Shown here: positions 55,703 to 64,000 of the stretch, piece by piece
Numbering within the stretch: the first letter of the stretch is position 1
Layout of the letters: each line of letters opens with the position of its first letter
Assembly: GCF_964340395.1 (NCBI RefSeq)
Contig: NC_135566.1
Coordinates: 23,223,135 to 23,287,134, forward strand
DNA from: Glandiceps talaboti
Taxonomy: Eukaryota; Hemichordata; Enteropneusta; Spengelidae
Length of the DNA: 64,000 bases
Direction of reading: 5' to 3'
Program-made: the position numbers and the translations under genes
The notes under the pieces: generated by a model
The model's input: the letters and a program-made list of their open reading frames with translations, nothing else
Databases searched by the model: none
What the model was told of the DNA's origin: nothing

Positions 55703-56669
55703 AAAACTGGTGATTTGAATGTCTCCTTAGAGTCAAGGACCCATAGTTACCATAAACAAACAATGTGAGTATGTATTTATTTCAGCTCGATTGGATCGAG
55801 TGTTCGCTAACACGGAAGTGACTTACGATTTTCATGTACCAACAAATCAACATCAAAAGTGGGAATATGACGAAATTTGTATGTATATTGAAGGATTTAG
55901 CACTTTTTCCATGTAAAATATCACTGCGGCCGTTTTTGAGTCCGTTAAAATTTGAATATTTAATGAGCAAGTGGTAAAATGCGGAAATTATACTTTCACG
56001 GTCGTTTTGTAGATGAAAAGTTTATCGTGCAAAACTCTGTGAACTTTGGCCTTGCATCAAGAGCGATGGCACCAGAGACGAGGGGTAAGCCAGAGTAAGC
56101 TATCAAGCTAAGTTCAAATATGAAGAAATGTTCGGGTTTTCACCTGGCATTTCTCTGTCTCGCCAATTTTTCCTTTGAAAAAGAATATTTATTCGAAACG
56201 TCGGATTTTACAGCTATATATACGGACTGGTTTATTAGTTCCTTATGCATTTCTAAGTTCAAATATAGTTGCCGTTGATGGCGTGTTTACGTTATTTCCC
56301 ATTAAGCATTGCATGAAAATAGGGTTCACAAAGGTCACAGGCGTTCGATTAGATTGTCAAGCGTCCAATGGCGGTGAACGTGTTTGGTTGTTTGTTGTCG
56401 TTTACTCATGTATGTATCTACTCATTTGTCAGTTTATTTTGTTTGTTTGTTTGTTTACTTGTTTATTTGTTTTTGTTTGTTTGTTTGTTTGTTTACTTGT
56501 ATGTTTATTTTGTTTTGTTTATATTTGTAAACAGAACTAAATGAGCCTCAGCACCCTGTGATTACATCGCTACCAAAATAAAAACTAAAAAGAACAGCGG
56601 AGCTATTCTGACCGATAGGTCACTTGTAGTTGAATACATCTACTGAAAACAAACTATAAATTCATTAAT
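55703..56669. other. Unassigned sequence with a PLE-type relic
   Basis: At 56155-56215: GAAAAAGAATATTTATTCGA then AACGTCGGATTTTACAG, a text common in decayed hammerhead-bearing Penelope-like elements: helix GAATA/TATTC followed by GAAAC, but the CTGANGA box is lost. A splice-like TTTATTTCAG at 55784 precedes an open stretch RLDRVFANTEVTYDFHV, not assigned. T/G-rich TTTG repeats at 56438-56520. Confidence 0.35.
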
Positions 56670-56731
56670 TACCTCCCGTAAGGGTACGGGAGGTATTAAA
56701 CGGGGAAGGTGTGTCTGTGTGTCTGTGTGTG

Positions 56732-56766
<35 letters not shown>

Positions 56767-57082
56767 GTCTGTGTCATCATTTTCTAAAAATCGGCTGACT
56801 CAATTGTAATGAAATTTGGGATATATAATCTTTAGGGTAATAGCTAGACCAGATTAGGTTTTGAGTCAGATCTGTTAATGTTTAATTAGAGAAATTTGCA
56901 TATTAATGAAATCAACTAATTACGCAATATCTTAAGACTGCAGTATCATACACTCTTACATACATTAACCTAAGAAAGCATGCTTGTCCAAAAAACAAAG
57001 CCTGTTACCATAGTTTTATAGTTTAATGACTTATTTGCATAATTAGTGATTCCCTTACGGGAGGCATTCAGTTTAAATCTGG
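56670..57082 (-). repeat. Family A element, short deleted form
   Basis: Inverse orientation: ACCTCCCGTAAGGGTACGGG at 56671, TGTC repeat, ATCGGCTGACTCAATTGTA, then a direct jump to the 5' part and GGCATTCAGTTTAAATCTGG at 57082. Both ends are intact but all the 147-bp units are missing. The hairpin loop differs (GTAAGGGTAC). Confidence 0.88.
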
Positions 57083-57950
57083 TTTACAACGTTTCTTGAT
57101 TTTAAAAGCTTGTTTTGGTGGTGTTATCTTATTTTCAGTGTTTTTTTCACCAGAATACACCTCGACATGCTGGTTCACTATGCACTGTGCATCGAACTAG
57201 CTGTAGGATCGTCCCGTGCCATTCAGCACACGGCGAGGATGCTAAATAATATTCATGCCTTCTGTTTCACGGTCAGAAGAATTTTTTTTCGAGGATTAAA
57301 CAATCGTTCAATATACAAACAGGTTTTCTTGCATATTTGTGTAGGTTATATGTGACAGCTATAACTGAAAACCTTGACAGTGAAAGTTTTGTTAGCTTTC
57401 TAATGCAAAAAAGGTACTGAAGTTGTGGGTGTGTCGTGAATGCCTATTGTTTGGCCGGCTATACATGCTGTGTGTGTTACAGTAGAGAGAGATTGTCTAT
57501 GGTTTAAGTGTGTTATATTTTAATGTACCTTTGGTCACAGTTAGTGATTTCTAAATTCTAGGCTCTGAAACAGCATGACAGTATTTTTTTGTTATAATTA
57601 TTTAATTTTCCTTTTGTTTGTTTGTTTGTTTGTTTGTTTGTCTGGTCATAAGTGGGGATGTCAAAGTTCAACGAGTCGAAAAGTTTCAAAACAACATTCA
57701 TTGTCAATTTTTTTCTAAACAAAAATAGATTGAACAAAAAAATAAAAAACAACAATGACAAAACACAACAATAACATTTAACATTAAACCACACCACACT
57801 ATAACATGACATCACATTGATCATGATAGCAATAACCAAGACCTTGGATCAATTCAACATTTTTTATTGTTTCATTCCTATACATGTTTCTTTAATAACA
57901 TCCAACAATGACCCCATAGTGAGTAACTGACATATCATTTAACATCACGA
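57083..57950. other. Unassigned sequence
   Basis: A plus-strand open stretch at 57110-57355 (LVHYALCIELAVGSSRAIQH...) is not recognised. A TTTG repeat lies at 57612-57641. No element ends seen. Confidence 0.35.
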
Positions 57951-58364
57951 ACGTTGCTGGTGACAATCTAATAGTTGGAGGAAATAAACAACAATAGTGC
58001 AGTTCATTATCCGTGTTTGTACTCTTCGTACGATGCCATTGTGTTGCGTGTTGTCATGATATCTTCTGCTTGATCCCCAAAACATTTACCGAAATTTTGG
58101 GCGTAAGAATCAGCCTTGTCGAATCGCGATGATGATTTGGTGAGGCAAATACAGCATTTTGGTTTCATTACCTTTCTCGTACACGTCGATTAGGGAGGGC
58201 TACCTTCGGTCGGCAAAACTCAGTTTGGACGACTAAAACTACTTGGCGATCACGTTTTCAAAACAAAGCAACACAATGGCGTCGTACGAAGTGCACAAGC
58301 GCAGATAACAAACCGCACTATTGTTGTCTATTTCCTCCAACCATTAGATTGCCGCCGGCAACGC
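57951..58364. mobile_element. Fold-back element with arms of about 97 bp
   Basis: 57951-58047 (ACGTTGCTGGTGACAATCTA to GATGCCATTGTGTTGC) is inverted at 58268-58364 with scattered mismatches. Both arms include AATCTAAT(A/G)GTTGGAGGAA and CAACAATAGTGC. The centre is about 220 bp, non-coding. No clear target duplication. Confidence 0.75.
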
Positions 58365-59529
58365 TTGTGGCCTGTCAGCAGACAACAAAATACCTCAACA
58401 TGTTTCACCTCGCTCGTACTCAAAGCAGCCCCGGTATGACCACTGACATGACTAGAGAGAACCTTTTCGGATTTACATGTAAAACGGGGAAATATACGCA
58501 AAACATAATGCAAAGTCTGAAGCCAAATTAAAGTTGTAATTATTTTAATTATTTTTACTTGCCAAATATTTGCATTTTGGAATTGGCAAGACATGTTCAT
58601 GTCATTTACATCACAGATAACTAACACTAGTTATCTGTGTTTACATGTAAACTGTCGGCCAATAAACAAAGTTTGGTTGATTCACTGTACGTAATGCGCA
58701 CGCCTTATGGCCTAGGCATGCCTTGCTTACGCAAGTTGTCTTCATTCGAGTTCACTGTCACTCCAAATTGCACGACAATATAGAATTAATCACAAGTTAC
58801 ATGTTATCTGAAAACATCAAACTTTTATAGTGGGTCTGAAGTGTGATTTTAGTGAGTACCAAGAACTCCCACGTTGCTTGCTGCTGGTTGTGGAAAATCG
58901 CCCGGTCAGACGAAGCCAGCTTCAACTTCCAGGTCAAATCAGTCGTTTTCTACCGAAAATTCTTGAACGGTCCGGACTGTTACACAACAATCCTACTAAA
59001 TTTACTTGCCATGGTTATTTAAAACACATAAAAATCCACCTTTTTGTGAAATTTGTAAACTTTCCGGTCCATATTGAGGAAACTATGACTCAAGCGAAAA
59101 CCGGGTTGAAATTTCAAGGCCTCAAGTATGCGTCCCGAATTTGTCGGAAAATCGGTATTCCTAAATGTAATGCCAAAATTTATTTTGCTGGCACGAAAGA
59201 AGAGATGTCAGTTGAGGTTTAGGCATTTTCAGTATCAAAAATGGGGGACTCTAGTGAAAGTTACGGCGAGTTGAAAATACCGAAAAATAAGGCCCGTGAG
59301 CAGCCATTCAAAGTGTAACAGTCGTTATATGGAGGATAGATTGTATGCAAATGAGGATGTTGCGGACTGGCTGATTATGTAGAAGGGGTGCCGAATTTGG
59401 ATTTGAAGTTTACAACACTGTTTCGAACAAACACTTGTCATTTGGGCGGCCAATGCGTAGAATTATGAGTATAGCACATATTACATTGCTTGTTTGACGT
59501 CAATAGTGTCTTTTGAAAAGTGGCAGTTT
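58365..59529. other. Unassigned sequence
   Basis: An open stretch at 58830-59222 (130 codons, no ATG at its start) lacks recognisable motifs and is not called a gene. Otherwise nothing seen. Confidence 0.35.
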
Positions 59530-60007
59530 ACTTAAAGTCTCGTCGACTGATTTCCAATATGGCGTCGGTCACAATACTCATTAACATATTAATTTTTTTG
59601 TTAAATTACAAGAAAAAAATCATAAAAAATAAAAATGAAGATGTGCTGACTTGAAATTAACAAATCTGAGTAAGCTACTCCCTGCGCATCAACACACCAG
59701 ATATCAAAGCAATCTGACGAGTAGTATTGGGGAGATGATGAAAAAGTCATTTTTGAAAAAAAAATCATAAAATATTGAAAATGGCACAGATCAACTTGGC
59801 ATGAACAAATCTGAATAGCCTCCCCCAGGGAACATGCACACCAAATATCGAAAAATTCTGACTGTCACTTTCGGAGAAGAAGATGAAAATATAAAAATTT
59901 GACAGACACCAATGATTCCACCTACATGTATATATACTCTATACCTTAATACACACCTATACCTAAAGCCTACACTTTAGCTTTCGCTGACAGCGGAGCT
60001 AAAAAAT
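59530..60007 (+). repeat. Family D element (Helentron-like end)
   Basis: Two diverged units around CACACCAGATATCAAAGCAA (59692) and GCACACCAAATATCGAAAAA (59837), each followed by a GATGATGAAAAAG/GAAGATGAAAAT motif. The 3' end folds: AGCTTTCGCTG-A-CAGCGGAGCT then AAAAA. The left boundary is uncertain. Same style of ending as families A-C, but unrelated sequence and no simple repeat before the hairpin. Confidence 0.5.
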
Positions 60008-60080
60008 AGATTATTTTCAGCTGTCTCGCCAACTATACTAGTATTATAATTTATAGTATTAGTCACTAGTCACACTGACT

Positions 60081-60161
60081 TAGTCTGGTTCTTTCTGCCG
60101 CTGCTGGCGCTACACTCCTTTCGCGAGTGCAGCGGCAGAAAGGAGCCAGGGGACCAGACTA
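60081..60161. mobile_element. 81-bp hairpin element with 9-bp duplication
   Basis: Begins TAGTCTGGT and ends ACCAGACTA, and CTTTCTGCCGCTG in the left half pairs with CAGCGGCAGAAAG in the right half. ACACTGACT lies on both sides (60072-60080 and 60162-60170). GC-rich in an AT-rich surrounding. Either a minimal MITE or a deletion remnant of a larger element. Confidence 0.8.
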
Positions 60162-60170
60162 ACACTGACT

Positions 60171-61591
60171 CTATTATATTGAGTGTTTATGTATCATAAA
60201 GCCTACAGTTCAAATTGCAACAAATTATACAAGTTGTATAAAAACTATCTACATTGTCTCCCCATGAAAGAAGTATCCATGGTAACATTAATAATAAGAT
60301 TTCAGTGAGGGATTCTAAATATTGTACCCAAAATCAATAAATACATCAGGAGCTAGCAGTGCAGTGTATGCACTGCTCGAAATGATGACAGTGTGCACTT
60401 TATCATGTGGCTAGGTACGTATACTGCATGCTATGTTCAGTGGATCAACAGGTACTGATACGAGTTATTTCCTATTTCATAGTGACCACACGTCGCAATA
60501 CAACACTAGCAATTTCCTTACATGAAATCAACATTTAACTGTTTCAACAATGCAAGAATGAGATACAAGGTGCGAGATCAATATATATTTCAAATCAATG
60601 TAGGATAAAAAATTAAATTCTTTTACTTTTGGGGTGTTTTTTTTTAGTTGTCTAGTTCTCATCCTACAGAAACGATTTTACTTTTTAATGGGTCTGTTTG
60701 TTCCCCTAAACATGCAATTATTTCTTTTTTAAAAATATCCCCCAAATTGAGAAATGGAAGAATTTTCACTATAGCACAGCACTAACATAAAGTGTCAACA
60801 AAATAACTGTATAAATCACTACATACTGGCTTTGTATTCATAGTATTACATACTGATTTGAAATTGGATGACATGTCAAATTTTGGCCAATTAAGTTAGG
60901 GGGGGGGGACTAAATATTTTTAGCTTTTTGTCTTACATTGAACTATAATTATGTACTGACAGAACTATCCCTTGGTGCCCATGTGTTCCAACATTATGAA
61001 ATTTCATGTGAATTTTGTCCAAAAATGTTGAAATTTGGAGGGGGGGGGGGGGTGTCATAATTATGAATATTATGACCACTTTGGCTTTGGGAGAAATACA
61101 TTAACTCTACACATGAATAGTTCAGTTGATTTATCATACATATGAACTGACAGAAATATACCTTGGTGCCTGTGTGTTCCAATATTATACAATGTCAAGT
61201 GATTTTTGTTCAAAATGTTGAAATTTTGATGGGGTGGGGGTCACATTTTTTACTAGCATTTTAAAGTTAGCATATACACAATGATTTTTGTTGTATAATT
61301 ATGAAGAGGCATTGGTACATTATACATATGTGCAAAGTTAAACAAGCTCATTTTATTTTTTGTCAAAATTCAACAATATTTCATAAAAGATTTCTGTCAA
61401 AAATGGCTAAATTTAGATGGGGTGTGGGGGGGTTACAATTTTAATTATAGAATTTAAACGGATGTGGTGACCCACTATTATTTTGTCATTGATAAATAGC
61501 TGAAATAATACATTGTACACATACAGCATAAAAAAAATAATCTATCACGGACTTTTATCCTTTTTTGCAGTTTTCTTACATTTTTCTTTCA
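60171..61591. other. Unassigned sequence with an imperfect duplication
   Basis: Three imperfect units (about 60880-61060, 61090-61250 and 61255-61450) share AACTGACAGAA(A/C)TAT-CCTTGGTGCC, TGTGTTCCAA and a G-run (GGGGGGGGGG in 61040-61051). An old tandem duplication, no coding. Confidence 0.55.
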
Positions 61592-62941
<1,350 letters not shown>

Positions 62942-64000
62942 ATCGTAAAGCAGCTGGGGATAAAATAACATAGTATTTTATGAAATAATGAAAAGAAATT
63001 ACAAACAATTATGTCTGGACATAATACACATCGCACTAAAATATGTAAGTTCATCAAGTGCTCCAGGGATAATTTTTAACTGTCAAAAATTATGATGCAG
63101 TTAACTGTTGTAAATCTACTTATTTTGACCCAAAACAATATGTGTATATAAGAAACGTTCATTTATCTTGAAAACAAAAGTAGTGACGTAGTATTTTCTT
63201 TGCATTTTTTACATATTCAGATATCACTGCTTAGGTATGCAAAGTATAAGAAAAATCTATCGACTTTTTTGAATTTGACACCTCCCCCTTAATACAAGCT
63301 AAATTTTAGACTGATTTTTGTGTCATGGAAATTACACTAGCAGAAGTCATGATACGGGTCAAAATCAAGTATGGCATGCCGGCACAATAACATCGCAGTT
63401 TCTCGATTGAGATCAAATCAAATCAAATCAAAACCATACAAAACTGACAACGAAAAAGACAATATAAAACTGTTCTTCCAATCTGTAATGGCTGTACATC
63501 TGATGAGAAGAAGCCAATAACACAGAGTCTGACCATACATGTATATGGAAAACAACAGAAAAACATAACTAGACACTCACATATACAGTGTATGAAATAA
63601 AATTAAATTTAAAAAATAAAATAAAAAATCTACAGGTACCTACCCCCACCTTTTTTAAAATTGAATGTAAACAGAACCACACAATGTGTTTTTTATGCAT
63701 TAACAAAACATTGGGAACTGCTAGAAAATAATATAACCTTGAACCAACTCTACCCGACCAAACCAATCATAGCATAGAAAAGGAACCAAAATCTTAAAAG
63801 ACAAACTTGTCACAACTAAACTAAAGTCCTCTGCCTCTAAAAACAAGGCTGAGTGAAAAATGAATTGCGGATCATATTATGGTCAAAATAATAGTATCTT
63901 TGATGAACAAAACTAAAAATTAAGCCAAACATATGCTTGAACACTGTCTCAGACAGAACTGAGACTGATGAACCTGACCCAACAGCTGGTCCGAAATGTC
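62942..64000. other. Unassigned sequence with a dispersed repeat
   Basis: 63340-63450 is the inverse of the repeat at about 15570-15670 (ATGGCATGCCGGCACAATAA, GAGATCAAATCAAATCAAAT). Nothing else recognised up to the window edge. Confidence 0.5.

Noticed and set aside
55784-55915. RLDRVFANTEVTYDFHV open stretch after an acceptor-like site as a host exon
   Set aside because: A single short stretch with a stop and no partner; could be a LINE endonuclease trace or chance.
58830-59222. 130-codon plus-strand ORF
   Set aside because: Starts at GTG with a stop shortly upstream, no ATG, no recognised motif and no supporting splice sites.

Overview
The window is AT-rich animal nuclear DNA with spliced GT-AG exons separated by introns of 6-12 kb. 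The repeat load includes LINE, DIRS, copia, piggyBac, hAT-like, Helentron-like and SINE elements and a hammerhead ribozyme. Family content suggests a marine invertebrate (for example a hemichordate, lancelet, echinoderm, brachiopod or mollusc). I cannot name the species. No bacterial operon, rRNA, tRNA or CRISPR array is present.

The one host gene I can assemble lies on the minus strand. Four exons (41609-41447, 29504-29401, 17159-17014, 10678-10542) join with matching phases (1, 0, 2, 1) and read through 183 codons without a stop. They encode a short N-terminal stretch with an N-myristoylation-like start and then one complete TIR domain of the NADase/SARM1-like kind. The three internal introns are 11.9, 12.2 and 6.3 kb. 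The fourth runs off the left edge, so the 3' end of the gene is outside the window. Almost everything else from 0 to 41 kb sits in these introns.

Layout. 0-10.1 kb: a LINE relic split by a hAT-like insertion, then two arrays of one 57-bp satellite (about 25 and 79 copies) separated by a 1.36-kb element carrying a gag-like ORF. 10.5-17.2 kb: TIR exons 4 and 3, an LTR candidate, and a hammerhead ribozyme between TA microsatellites. 17.4-29.5 kb: nested DNA transposons, a decayed DIRS-type retrotransposon (RT, RNase H, tyrosine recombinase) holding a hAT-like MITE and a tRNA-derived SINE, then exon 2. 30.6-41.4 kb: Helentron-like families A, B and C nested in one another, two minus-strand LINE copies with exact target duplications, and a broken Ty1/copia element. 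41.4-41.7 kb: TIR exon 1. 42-64 kb: piggyBac and LINE relics, more copies of families A-D, two long-arm fold-back elements and an 81-bp hairpin element.

Three or four repeat families with unrelated sequence share one architecture: a 5' subterminal motif that is the inverse of a 3' terminal hairpin, in two families internal tandem units, and in A-C a simple repeat before the hairpin. This resembles non-autonomous Helentrons and is the dominant structural theme of the window.
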